Assembly: GCA_920105625.2 (NCBI GenBank)
Contig: OV050031.1
Location: 217,052,194 to 217,116,193, forward strand
Reading direction: 5' to 3'
Source of the DNA: Clusia tigrina
Lineage: Eukaryota; Arthropoda; Insecta; Diptera; Clusiidae
DNA: 64,000 nt
Part shown: positions 47,836 through 58,982 of the stretch, piece after piece
Layout: the number at the start of each line of letters is the position of its first letter
Numbering within the stretch: position 1 is the stretch's first letter
Program-made: the position numbers and the translations under genes
Notes under the pieces: model-generated
The model's input: the letters and a program-made list of their open reading frames with translations, nothing else
The model's database searches: none
Told to the model about the DNA's origin: nothing

Positions 47836-50800
47836 ATTGTCAGTCGTTACTCGCTATCGTTAACATCATGTTCATGATCATCAGTCATCAATATGAGGTG
47901 ATGAGCGAGTATATCTTTATTTCAGGATATCTTTGTGCCTGCACTAATCTGGTCCTTCCGAGATATTATCAACAGTGCGTTTGCCCTTTTCTCTCAATAG
48001 CTTTCTGGGTTCTCCAAAACGTACTCGACTCATTCCAATTCTCTATGGATATCTTTATCCTGATTTGGAAAGATCCCAGTTCTGTCAATAGCTGAGTTAA
48101 TTTCTCAGCAGCTTTTACTTGAACTTCTATTTTCCGTTTCCGATGTTAGGGCCCACATTCCCAGAACCAAACCCACGCATCTATTTGGGTTCAAACAGGG
48201 TTTCACCTGGGTTTCGTACCCTGTATTTAATATCTATAAAAACGAAGCACTCCTTTGCAATGAGCAACTTTAAGGTAGGCATCTGAAGTCTTAACAAAGG
48301 AATCTTTAAACCGGTAACAAAGCAAAATTTCAGTTTATGTTTCCCTTTTATTGCTCGTTTCCTGACCACTTTTGCCGCAAGTTCCGAAAATGTTTGCTTA
48401 TTTTGGCTTTGCAACAAAGGCAATGATGGCAAACAGCAAACATTAAAATGTTAAAATGGTAGACCCCAATTAAGAAAGCTTTTTGGGCTGACATGCCACA
48501 TTGAGTCCTTGAGTCCTCGTACGGTGGTCCCCATGTGTGTGCATGTGTATGGGAAATGCAATGGAGCGGCAGCCATTTTGTGGTTTGGCAAATGTTGTGT
48601 CAAAGCCTACCTTTTTCCTAATGCTGATACACTCTATGATAGGTATTAAACACAAACACACCCACACACAGGGACACATAGAGACACACAAACACACATG
48701 TTGAAGCTCACCCACAACAATGCGGCATGAGTGGCATTGTCAAATGCTAATGCAGTGTCGCTCAGTGAAACCGAAAAATTTTCCAGAAAATTAACAAGAG
48801 TTATCGTTACACACAAGCTCCAACCACCCGCTCACTCCCAGAAGCACACAAACACTTGTGCATGTCCTCCAAAACACATGCACGCCATCAGTCACACGCA
48901 TTCACTTACGTTTGGTTGCGCTATGCCAGTGAATGAACGAGCTGGCTGCCTGCTGCAACATGATATGCAACGGTGGCGCATTATCCTGCTCCTGTTTGAC
49001 TTGACAATACCCAATAACACCAGCGACAAAGTCAACGATAGCCACGGCAACAATAACACCAACAACAACAACGCCAACAATAGGAGCAGCAGTAGCAGAA
49101 GAGGCAGCATGACCGACGCTGCCACCGCGACCGCTACCACCGCTGACACTGACAACAGCCAACATCCAACATCATCATCGTCAGGAGCAGCATAAACAGC
49201 ATCGGCATCATCATCAGCACATGACCGACCAGCGTCAACAACACGGTGCGGCCCGGTCCGGTCCGGTCCGGTTCGGTCAGGCAGCAAGTGTGTTGCAAGT
49301 GAAACATGACCATTAAAAACATTAAACCGAAAATCACTTTGCAACCACGTCGTTTGTATGGCTTTCGGAGGAGTTGCGAAATTGTGCAGCCAAAACAAAT
49401 CCACGCCAAATCCACAAACTGCGGCTAATGTGTTGGGGTTTAGCCGCATGGGTGGCTGCCTGGGCTGGCGGGGCTGACTGGGCTGGCTGGCTGGCTGTAC
49501 TCTCGTGGATTAGTAGTAAGCGTTGGACGATGACCCTGTTTGACGATGTATGGCAGGGGTCTGGGGGGTTTGGGTCAAGTGGCTCTGCTTTGCGGCCATG
49601 CTCGTTCGCTCGCGCTAAACCAGGCCTCGTCCTTAATCATTTTTAATGCCCTTCCAGCGGCAGCAGAACGCCACCAGCCACAGAGCCACACACAGGCACA
49701 CAATCCTCTCACAAACGCACAGGACCTCTTCAGCATATGCACTTACTAAATATTGTGTTGACCGAAACCATGTTGCTCGGGAGGGCTCTGCTTGATGGCC
49801 TATGATGATGCTGCTGCTGCTGCTACTGCTTCTGGTGGTGCCGCTGGTGGTCGGTGTGCCATGCGGTGTGCGTCAAAAGTAATTCTTCCTGCCAGTCCAT
49901 ATATTTTTCACAGCCTGGCTGCGGGCGTGCATGTTGCTTGCTGCCTTCCTTCCCTGTTTGTTTGTGTTTGTTCTTATTTTCGGCCATGTTGTTCACTCAC
50001 TCATTCACTCAGTCTCCTCCTCCTCATTCTGGTGAGCAAATTTGTTTATTGTAGCCCGCAAATGCACTTTTCAGCTTTTTGCCGTGGCCTCCTCCTTCTG
50101 TGCACTTTTCCTCCTTCTTGTTCTCGTCTTTATATGCGTGGTTGTTGTCCTCCGCTGATGCTGCTGTTGCTGCTGCTGCTACTCTTGGTGCACTTTCTGC
50201 ATCACAACTCTTGGCAAGTCATTTGAATAACTGAGCTGCTAAGTTGTTGCCACTACTCTTTTGTGTGATGTGCCACTTCCTATCCCACTCCTCCTCCCTC
50301 CTCTGTTTTGAGTGTGGTGTGAGTGCCATTTTTTGTGCTTGCTGCTGCTGCTGCTGCTGCTGCTTGCCTGGGTTTTGGTTTGTGCCATTTTGGCCACTAA
50401 TGCAAAAGTTTTGCTCTATCGTCGTCCTGCTTGCAGAGTGTTTGCGTTTGCCTGCTGGCTCTTAGAGTTCGTGACTCTTTGGGCGGCTCTGCTGACATTG
50501 TTGTTGAGTTGGAAACTTCTTCACACTGCTACGTGCGTCGGCGCTGCATTTTCTCGCATGCAGATAAAGTCTTCATTCACGTCTCCTTGTTTGGTTTGGT
50601 TGGTGGCCATCATCAGTTTTTCCTGTAGAAATTTGTTACAGGAAGTTCTGCTGTGAGTGAATACGAATACCTTTGGGAGATAAGAGAGGCACAAATTGTT
50701 GTGTCACGATATTTTAGTGGAACATATTTCAAGTCTTTTCCGGAAGGAAGTTCTTAAATTGTTTGACCGTGAATGCGAAACTAGCTAGTCTGGTTCAGGA

Positions 50801-52703
50801 GGCTACTGAGGGGGAGAGAATATGGTATGAAGTTTTGCGTCTGAAATGTATCAAAGAATTTTGTCAGTAAAGCTACGAATTGACATATTGTGGAATCCTT
50901 GAACACTTAATGCAAAGCAGCCCAGAAGATCAGTGGTTCAATTCTTATAAGAAACTCGGAGTAAGCTCAGATTCTGTATGCTTGGTGAATGTGTCCTTAA
51001 GGATTCAGTTCAACAGTATTACATTTGGTGATAGTATTCATGTGAAGTATGATAGAAACCACCAAACTGGAGATTTATCCTTCCATTAGTACCCATTATC
51101 ATCTTCAACTTGGCAACCCAGACTGTTTTTACCTAAGGATCTGTAAGCAACTTTAGAACATCTGCCCGGGCGGTTGCTTCTCATTGGAATGTATCATTAA
51201 TTCATTCAAATTTCACTATTACCGTAGGCAACAATAAAAGTTTTACACATTTACCGAGGTTGTAATGTGTTCTAAATTAACACCCGTCCTTCTGGCAGGC
51301 CACCATCTCCTCCACCTCCTCCGTCTCCTGCTGAAGTCAATTTATTTCTATTATGAGCTCATTTAAAATTCAACTAAAATCCGCATGCGAAAGCTGCAAA
51401 TTATTAACGAAGCAAATGCATTAATATCCATTAAATTACTAAGCTCCGGCAGCATGTGCGCCCGCTGCCAGGCGGAACAGGATAAAACACAGAATATGAC
51501 AGAACACAGACCGAATACGGAATTGAACGGAACGGAACGGAGCTGAGCTGAGCCGAGCCGAGCAATGCGGAACACTCAAATCAATCAATAATTTGCCCAA
51601 CATATTTCATCAAACTCGGTTGATGTGGCATGATTATTTGTAAATTTGCAAGGAACAACTGTGGTAGCAGCGACGCGTATGCAGCATAATCATCCGAATC
51701 GAATTTGGCACGAATTATGCATTATTAATGCACACACACATCCACAGATTCACACACACAGAGTCACATAAACACACTCCTACTCACACATCCAATGATA
51801 ATGTTAAAAATGCATTCGTCACATTTGTCATATTTATGCACAACACTGTGAAAGCGAACAACGTAGAAGCAGCAGCAGCGGCGCACTCCTGCCAGCAAGA
51901 CAGGATGTATTTATGCCATGTCCTCGTTCCCTCCCGCCTCTTAACTTCCTCAGACCGCTGCTGCCTGCCTGCTCCAAAACACATACGAGCAGAACACACC
52001 CCGCTGAGTCGCTTTAGAATTGTGACAAATATTGCAGAGCACTTCTGAGCTGTGCCTGGAATCAGAGCAAAGGACGCGTGGTAAAAACGCAGATGTGGTT
52101 TGGTGCGAGGCAGTCGTGGCGCCGCTGCCACTAACAAAGAGCGCGGCGCACGGGAAATTGTAACAAGCATAAACGGAAACCTCTTTTGCCATGATATGAT
52201 GTAGCAAAGCAGCGTCGTGGTGCTGCCTGCTACGTAGGACGACCATGAGGACGATTATGCTGCTTGCTGACATATTTGTTGGTTGCCAATATGCTGCAGT
52301 GTCGCTGACGTTGTCGATGCCACTGGCGCTGATGACTACGACTACGACTACCAGAGTATGCTCCATGTGACATTATGGCAGCACAGCCATCGTGCCTCGC
52401 CCGCTCATCTGCATAAATAAACTATGAGTATGAATATTTTGACAAAAGCCAGGCATGATTAATTCCACATGGATTTATGTACGAGTAAATTCATGGCCCG
52501 CAGTCCTGCTCTATTGCTCTTGTTCACAATAATCATTGGAATCGTTATTTCTGAATTGTTCGGTGGTCAGGTCGAGGCAGCAGCAGCAGTCTTACTTACG
52601 TGTAATTAAATATTATTGGGAAGGAAATTAAATTCTAAACTAAATGTGTGCTTATTAATTGGAAGTCCTTTAAGCGTGTAATCCTTCTTTGTTTAATTTA
52701 TAA

Positions 52704-52736
<33 letters not shown>

Positions 52737-53255
52737 GGGGTTTACTGGGCCTACGTTGTGCATCAGTGTGTGAGCCTTCTTCAGTAGTTTGTTTATTTTC
52801 AACCGCATTATGTTAATTTCCATTGACAACATCGCAGCCGCCACACCAGTTCGTCACATGTCACTCATAAGCTCGCTATATTCCTATGATAGTTCGAATA
52901 TAGCTCTTCCCTTTCCTCCGGTTGCTCTCGTTCGCTCCCTTTCCCTCCTCTGTCTCTGTCGTTCTTTGTATTTTCTTATGATTGATGTTTATGTTGTAAT
53001 AAAACCGCATTGGAAAGGACGTATTTTGTTTTGTAATTGCTTTTATATTGCAATTATTACTTTGACAGGAGGCGGGGCGGCGTATGTGTGATTGCTTTGT
53101 GTAAACACCAATCCCAGCAGGAAATTGGCGAAGGTTCTGAACAGTCAGCTTGCAATTAATCTGGCCAATTGCTTTTATTTCAATTGGTTGGTGCAGCAAA
53201 AGTACGAGTAATAACAATTTGGGGAAAGTTCGATGGTATTTTTAATGTCACAACA
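47836..53255. other. Unique non-coding sequence with triplet and dinucleotide repeats
   Basis: No gene is supported over 5.4 kb. CAA/AAC-rich sequence lies at 49040-49085, CGGTCCGGTCCGGTCCGG at 49255-49275, GCTGGCTGGCTG at 49485-49497, CTG runs at 50157-50182 and 50341-50366, CGGAACGGAACGG at 51528-51542, and (TG)n followed by a G run at 52705-52740. The longer frames (48731-49195, 48892-49449, 49792-50226, 51950-52366) overlap on opposite strands and are Ala/Cys/Leu/Val-rich translations of these runs. Confidence 0.6.
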
Positions 53256-53930
53256 ATTGACATGGTTTTTGTGACGTCATAGCAAGTGATACTCCCATTG
53301 ACACATCTGTTATTGAGTCCTTGATTTGATATTCCCATTGACACATCAGTTATTGGGTCATTGATTTGCGGAATGTTTCCTTATGCCTACAGATGGTATG
53401 CTTCAAACTTTTGTTGACTGCTAATATGACACGTTACATGACACAAAACTGATAACGTCATTCATGACTGACAGGATGACATATCATTTATAATCTCTTT
53501 AATGGCTACAACGTCATAAATAGTTATATTGCTTATGACGTGTGTGTCGTAACCGAGTGATGACATTATTTCATATGTCGCTTGTATTGTATTCGATTGA
53601 TGACATTATAGATAAGTTGTTTCTTCCGTCATTGATGACTGATAGATGACATTGACATTGACATAATTGGCACTATTAAACTGTATACAAAAGTTATACT
53701 TGGAACCATTTGCTGACATTGTGTACTATAGTCATCTGTGGAGTTTTCTTATCTTAAATTTTCCAAGTGATCTTATTCCAAATGACATGTCATTTTAAGT
53801 GTCATTGATGGCCGACAAATGACATACAATTAGAGCTTTACTGTTCGCTGACTTCGTGTATATAAATAAAGTCTTCTGAGGAGTAACGCTGTACTCGATT
53901 TTCCATGAGCTGGTATTCCAGAAGACATGT
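53256..53930. repeat. Degenerate TGACATGTCATT-type repeats (second site)
   Basis: Dispersed words attgacacatcagttattg, aatgacatgtcattt, ttgatgactgatagatgac and gctgacattgtgta recur at irregular spacing. Vocabulary and palindromes match the array at 34.86-36.78 kb, 17 kb upstream. Confidence 0.65.
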
Positions 53931-54370
53931 CATTCTCTGTGTCATTGCTGATACGTCATTAGAATTGTCATTCTCTGTGTCATTGCTGATACGTCATTAG
54001 AATTGTCATTCTATGTGTCATTGCTGATACGTCATTAGAATTGTCACTCTATGTGTCATTGCTGATACTTCATTAGAATTCTCATTCCATGTGTCATTCC
54101 TAATACGTCATTAGAATTGTCATTATATGTGTCACTGCTGATACGTCACTAGAATTGTCATTAGAATTGTCATTGTATGTATCATTGCTGCTCCGTCATT
54201 AGAATTGTCATTCTGTGTCATTGCTGATACTTCATTAGAATTCTCAGTCCATGTGTCATTGCTGATAAGTCATTAGAATTGTCATTCTATGTGTCACTGC
54301 TGATACGTCATTAGAATTGTTATTCTATGTGTCACTGCTGATACGTCATTAGAATTGTCATTGATTCTAA
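53931..54370. repeat. 38-bp minisatellite (gctgatacgtcattagaatt)
   Basis: About 11 copies of a 38-bp unit: gctgatacgtcattagaa, then ttgtcattctatgtgtcatt. Spacing is exactly 38 bp at 53947, 53985, 54023 and 54061, with later partial units. It looks like a locally amplified piece of the surrounding TGACATGTCA-type repeats. Confidence 0.93.
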
Positions 54371-55120
54371 CGTTCGTTATTGGTTGACAGTTGAATGTTG
54401 GAATGTTTGCTAGTATACAAAATCGTTTATACAACAGCTGACATGTCATTAACTTCATATACTAAGGACATTACAGATACTGTAATTATTCATGATATTA
54501 TTTTCTCACAAAAGGCAAAAGTCACCTACAGTATAAGGCTACTTGCTTTTAAGCTTACAATTTGCTAGTGCTGACAAGCCCCTTGACATGTCATCGATAG
54601 CTTGAAATCGGTATTTTTCCATACATTGGTATAAAAATATTGTTCTTCATATTAGAGAACTTCTGACTTGAATACTGGATACCAACGCTTCCAATTTCCT
54701 ATTGGGATATTTGGGACTATGTGTTTAATCGAACAATTAAGTTCATGTGTATTTGTGTTGTTCTTTTGGTGGGGCGTGTTGGTGGTTGTGAGGCGTGTTC
54801 GAGAGTTCGTTTGTGCATTAGCGCCTTTATTAATAACATAATTACCTTTGTTTATCTCTTAATTAAGAGGGATTTATTCATTTGTTGTGTCGGTCATAAA
54901 ATTACAATTTAATTTGAATTGCAAAATGGTTTAATCTGTCAGGGAAATGAAAAGAATTAAATTGTGATGTATATTTATCGCTGATTGATAAGTTTCTGAA
55001 GTCTCGGAGGATGTATTATCTCTTTTCCCCAATGTAAATGATATGTTTCTCAAGTTACTCCAGTCCTTTTTACATTTCTTTATATAAAAGTTTCAAGTTT
55101 AGTAAGGAGAGATTCTTCTC
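54371..55120. other. Unique non-coding sequence with a few TGACATGTCA motifs
   Basis: gctgacatgtcatta (near 54439) and cttgacatgtcatcg (near 54583) extend the neighbouring motif family. The rest is unique; the 63-residue frame at 54721-54912 has no domain. Confidence 0.5.
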
Positions 55121-55530
55121 AATCTGTTTGATTGAGTAACTCATTTCGTAATGCGGAGCGGTACAATGAACCACTTCAAATGGGGTGTGATTTTAAACCA
55201 CTGGATTGAGTGTGCATTTGAGTGTTTTACAGAAACTCACCATGTCACTCGAAGTACAGAAGAGTAAAAAATACTCATTTGTAGAAATTACTCATTTTGC
55301 TCTATGAAGCGGTACAATGAGCCACTTCAAAAGAGGTGATATTTGAAACTTACTCTCAGGAACATTCGTTTAAGTGTGCCTTTGAGTGCTCACTCTCACT
55401 AAGTCACTCGTACTCCAATGCAGCAAAAAATTATCTTTTGTAGGAGTAACTCATTTTGCTGTATGAAGCGGTACAATGAGGCACTGCAAATAAGGTGACC
55501 TCTTAATTTCGCTCTCAGAAGTGTGCTTTT
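55121..55530. repeat. ~151-159-bp direct repeat, three copies
   Basis: The phrase gcggtacaatga occurs at 55158, 55309 and 55468. Units share taactcattttgct, atgaagcggtacaatgag and ccacttcaaa..aggtg, plus a tttgagtg.tcac.ctcact..gtcactcg segment. Frames at 55399-55657 on the minus strand are not convincing. Confidence 0.85.
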
Positions 55531-55714
55531 GAGTATTAGCAAAAATAATCTCCCATCCATTCCAGGACCCAGTACTTTTATCACACATTTTCATTTCTTC
55601 AACGAATGATGAGGAGTTATAATAGCTTTGGGTTCTTGGTGGTACCCTCATATTCATTCTCTCAGTAACGAGTGAGTTAAGTAATGAAGTGGTTAAAGAA
55701 TATCAACCTCAGCT

Positions 55715-55875
55715 TAGGGGGTTGGGGTCAACTTAAACCAAATCGCTTGGGGTTTACTTAATCGCTTGGGGTCAACTTAAACCAAGTCGCTTGGGGTCAA
55801 CTTATGCCAAGTCCCTTGGGGTCACTCTAAACCAAGTCCCTTGGGGTCACTTTAAACCAAGTCCCTTGGGATGAG
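55715..55875. repeat. 25-bp minisatellite (aaccaagtcccttggggtca)
   Basis: Copies of cttgggg occur at 55746, 55765, 55790, 55815, 55840 and 55865 (mostly 25-bp steps). Each full unit has CCAAG-tcc-CTTGG, a small hairpin. The array ends about 240 bp upstream of recursive splice site 2. Confidence 0.92.
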
Positions 55876-56075
55876 AAGAACACTTCTGTGTTACTTCGTT
55901 GCACAGAGTTTGGGGAACACTTTCTTCACTCTACTTGAAGAGAGCATATTTTCATTAATTGATATTTTAAGCAGCTTAAGACTCCGCAAGGATTGTTGCT
56001 CTGGTAATGTAATTTATTTGATTTCAAGAAATATTTTTATTATCCTTGTATAATTATTTCCTCTCCTTCAATTCT
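55876..56075. other. Unique sequence upstream of recursive site 2
   Basis: A 60-residue frame (55871-56053) has no domain; nothing else recognised. Confidence 0.5.
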
Positions 56076-56117
56076 CTTTAATAATATTGAAATTTTTTCT
56101 TTTGTTTCCAGGTGAGT
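56076..56117 (+). promoter_or_regulatory. Recursive splice site 2 (3' splice site fused to 5' splice site)
   Basis: Seen: a pyrimidine-rich lead-in, a TTTAAT branch-like word near 56080, then a run of about 19 bases that is all pyrimidine except one G, ending in TTTCCAG at 56111 and followed at once by GTGAGT. No AG intervenes between the tract and the acceptor. Both halves are near-ideal for a dipteran recursive splice site (YYYNCAG|GTRAGT). It lies on the same strand as site 1, 40.9 kb downstream. Alternatively it is the ordinary acceptor of the 45-nt microexon that follows. Confidence 0.78.
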
Positions 56118-56156
56118 CCCCAACAATATTACCCAATTCAAATGCCGCAGAAATTA
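56112..56156 (+). other. Candidate 45-nt microexon / recursive exon 2
   Basis: The interval lies between CAG (56111) and a second strong donor, TTA|GTAAGT at 56157. It is 45 nt (15 codons), open in frame 0, encoding VSPQQYYPIQMPQKL; one other frame is also open. Base composition (CCCC, CCCA, ATGCCGCAG) is richer in G+C than its A/T-rich flanks, as expected of a real exon. The Gln/Pro/Tyr-rich peptide would suit a low-complexity linker, for example in an RNA-binding or transcription factor, but no family can be assigned. The donor at its own 5' end means it could be included or respliced out, as for Ubx microexons. Confidence 0.55.
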
Positions 56157-58600
56157 GTAAGTTCCAATTTCTTTACATTAATTTACAATTATTATTAAAT
56201 ATTCCTAATTCCGCATAAACCCACTCCCACTCCCACTGCCGCTCTCTCTTGCTCCCTCGCTGCTTCTCACTCTCGTCACCTGGTTATGTTCCTTTGACTA
56301 TAAGGATAATTACTAACGATTAATTACCTTGGTAATTTAATAATAGTTATAATAAGAGCAGGACTTTTGCTCTTCCATCCTTTTTGCAAAGCTGTTTGTG
56401 ACCCGCCCCGCCACAGCACGCCACAACTAAAAATGCCAATTCAATTATCAAAATCTTTGTGCGCAAAGCGCAGCCCCCCAAATCGTACTCATCAGCCAGC
56501 ACGACTACTGGCATCATCATAGTCAGGAATTTATTCATTCATTCACTCACTCAGTTAGTCAGTCAGTCAGGCGCGTGAGCTGGATCGCAAGCTGCCAGAC
56601 AGGCAGGCAGGAAATCAGTCGGAGGCGGTCTCTGGTGGGTTCACTCCTCAAGTACTAATTTAATTTTGGCAGCATTACGAAAAATATTTCTTTGCCTATT
56701 TAGCGAGAAACTTAATTAGTAGCAAAAATCGCGCCCGTCCCCCGTGATACAATCGTCCTTGCAATCTTCCATTTTACCTAAGCCAATTTTCATAATTGTT
56801 ATAGAAAATGTTGGGAAATCATAAACAAAAGGTTGCCCGTAGACAAACAATAGGCCAAACAGAACAGTTCGCCTGGCTTTGTGTGGCCGGCAGGCGAGCG
56901 GTGGTGGTGGTGCTCTTGGAGTGGGTTCTATTCTATTTCCACATATTGGGGGTAGGGAGCTGTGCTTATGTAGTAGACCTACCCGCCCGCCCAGTGGCTG
57001 GGAAACTTAGCATATCTTTGCTATTTTCTATGTTGAGATAAGCAACAAAGGCGAAATTTGGCTCGTGAGCATTTACACGGAATGTTGCTGGCCTCGCCGT
57101 GAATGAGTTTCTGATCAATCTGTTGCCTAATTAGAATTCCAAACAGGAAAGGGGTGAGATAAAGTTGGGCAAGTTTTATAGCGGTATCCACGTAGCTGAA
57201 TAGGCAAAAAGCCCCCCAGCTTATTGTTTGCTTACTCGCATAAATCTCGGCGGTACACTCTTCAACCTGCCCGCGCCGCCGAATTGTTTTTCAAGTATGC
57301 CACAATAAAAATAAACAAAATTTGAAATTCATACGCTCTGCAGGCCACTGCAGGCGGTTCAGATTGATCCTTAAGCTGCACGAAATCCTGCTTGCCCCTG
57401 CTTTCACAGCTATTTTGTTATTGTTTTTCTTACTCTAGCGCGAACATTTTGCTGTGCTTCTCTTAGCCCAGTTGTCAATTGGTTTGGTGTTAAGCGTCAA
57501 CCTACTAAAAATCAAAGCAAGGAATTCTCTAGCTCCGCACTGCAGCACAGCAGCATACCTAATTACGTGAGACTGCTCGGCTGGAGGAGCTGCAATAATT
57601 TCATCCCTCGTAAATTGTAATGGAATTGTGTTCGCGGCAAAGCAATAATAAAAATCTCCTCAAATTTTATTTGCTCAAATGGCATTAAAGTTGTTCCAAA
57701 TAAAAGCAACACTGGCTGGCTGGCACACAGCCAGAAAGGCAGGCACCAGGCAGTCAGCTAAACAGGCAACAAGGATCAAACAACAACAGCGGCAGCAACA
57801 GCAGCAGCTCGCCGGCTTATTAGTGTCGAAACTTTTTAAACTACCCCCTCACGTCGCCTCATGGCTTGGCAGCAAAAGCCAAAAGGCGTAAGAGTCACTT
57901 AGCACTTTGTCGTCTCAGTTTGGGCCCCCAAACCCCCCACTCCTACTCCTGGTGTTGCTTCTGTGGTGACTGGCGAAATTGTTGCCCAAGTTTTTTTGCT
58001 GTTTTTTTGTTCTTGTTCTGGTCGCATTGCTGCAAGGTAGCAACTTTTTCGGGCATTAGGTTAGGTGTGACACCAACAGAACAGTAACAGCAAATAGTGA
58101 TGCCTAAGGGGGTCAGAGTGGAGGAATTCTATAAGCACTCACACCTGGGGTGGGGTTGGTCTGGCCAAACTTTAGAAACATTTCAGTTTGTTGCTGAAGA
58201 AACAAATTCATTTGCTCTGTACTCGTAATTTTAATTAATACATCACAGCAGGAAAATGAGGCGGTGATTTCGTAAGTCCAGTGAAGAGCACTCAAGAGGC
58301 TGAGTTGCAGTGGTAACCAGCAAATTAATTGAACTATTGAAATTGGCACTTCTTAAGAGGACGTTGCAGCAGTTGCCTTAGTCTAAGTGAATCTTGGTGA
58401 AGGTCAGTTAAGGGAAGAGGGATTGAACCAGAGTTTCTTTGGCTCTATTATCAATCCAATATGAAGTTAACATCTTAACCAAATGCTTAATAATATAATA
58501 GATAATACCTTAGAAGCATCGATATTGCTAGCGATTTGTCTTTATCAAAGTTTACATTTCATTTTCCAGAATAAAGCAGATTGTTCACGCTTTTGAGTCC
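56157..58600. other. Unique non-coding sequence
   Basis: No gene is supported. Short runs: CACTCACTCAGTTAGTCAGT-type at 56540-56570, GGCTGGCTGGC near 57713, and CAGCAACAGCAGCAG near 57790-57810. Small frames (56347-56538, 56808-57041, 57679-57891, 58113-58349) have no domains. Confidence 0.6.
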
Positions 58601-58601
58601 T

Positions 58602-58982
58602 TCAGTTGGGAATATGTGGGAAGATAAATTCTTGAGTTTTTATCTTCCTCACATCTCCTCCCCGGAACGGCTTTGCGTTGTAGGGTTGCAATTCGCCGAC
58701 ATGGGCTGTCTTTATCTCCTTGCTTCCCTCCCGTTTCATCTTGACAATGACTGATGAGGTGCAGGTGTCTATTCCGTGCGGCCCATCGTAGCGTGGGGCC
58801 AACTTGGCGGCGAAGTGGTCAATGGCTTTGGACATATGGTGCTGTTTTGCTAACACCAATTGTCCGATTTGTGATTTCCAGGGTCTTCTCCGTAGGCTAT
58901 AATGCCGACGTTGGTCTTTATTTTTTATGGTGTTTAAAATATGATGTTCAGAGAGGTGAACAGAAATGCTAGTGGGTCGTTT
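58602..58982 (-). pseudogene. Decayed Ty3/gypsy-like retrotransposon pol fragment (integrase C-terminus)
   Basis: The frame is open for 126 codons on the minus strand, from after a stop at 58983-58985 to a natural stop at 58602. Motifs in order: HYSLRRRPWKSQIGQLVL (about residues 35-52), QHHMSKA, then FAAKLAPRYDGPH, and near the end HVGELQPYN. This matches the region after the catalytic core of Ty3/gypsy integrases: basic YNLRRRxW segment, GxLV strand, H-x-LS and the GPY/F module (here GPH). The integrase core, RNase H, reverse transcriptase and gag are not found in the sequence to the right (59-60 kb), and no LTR flanks it. It is a 5'-truncated remnant, non-functional, on the strand opposite the presumed host gene. 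BEL-type assignment is less likely. Confidence 0.8.

Noticed and set aside
48892..49449. 185-codon minus-strand frame
   Set aside because: Leu/Val/Ala tracts arise from CAA/CAG-type runs and a CGGTCCGGTC repeat; two other minus-strand frames and a plus-strand frame overlap it with the same character.
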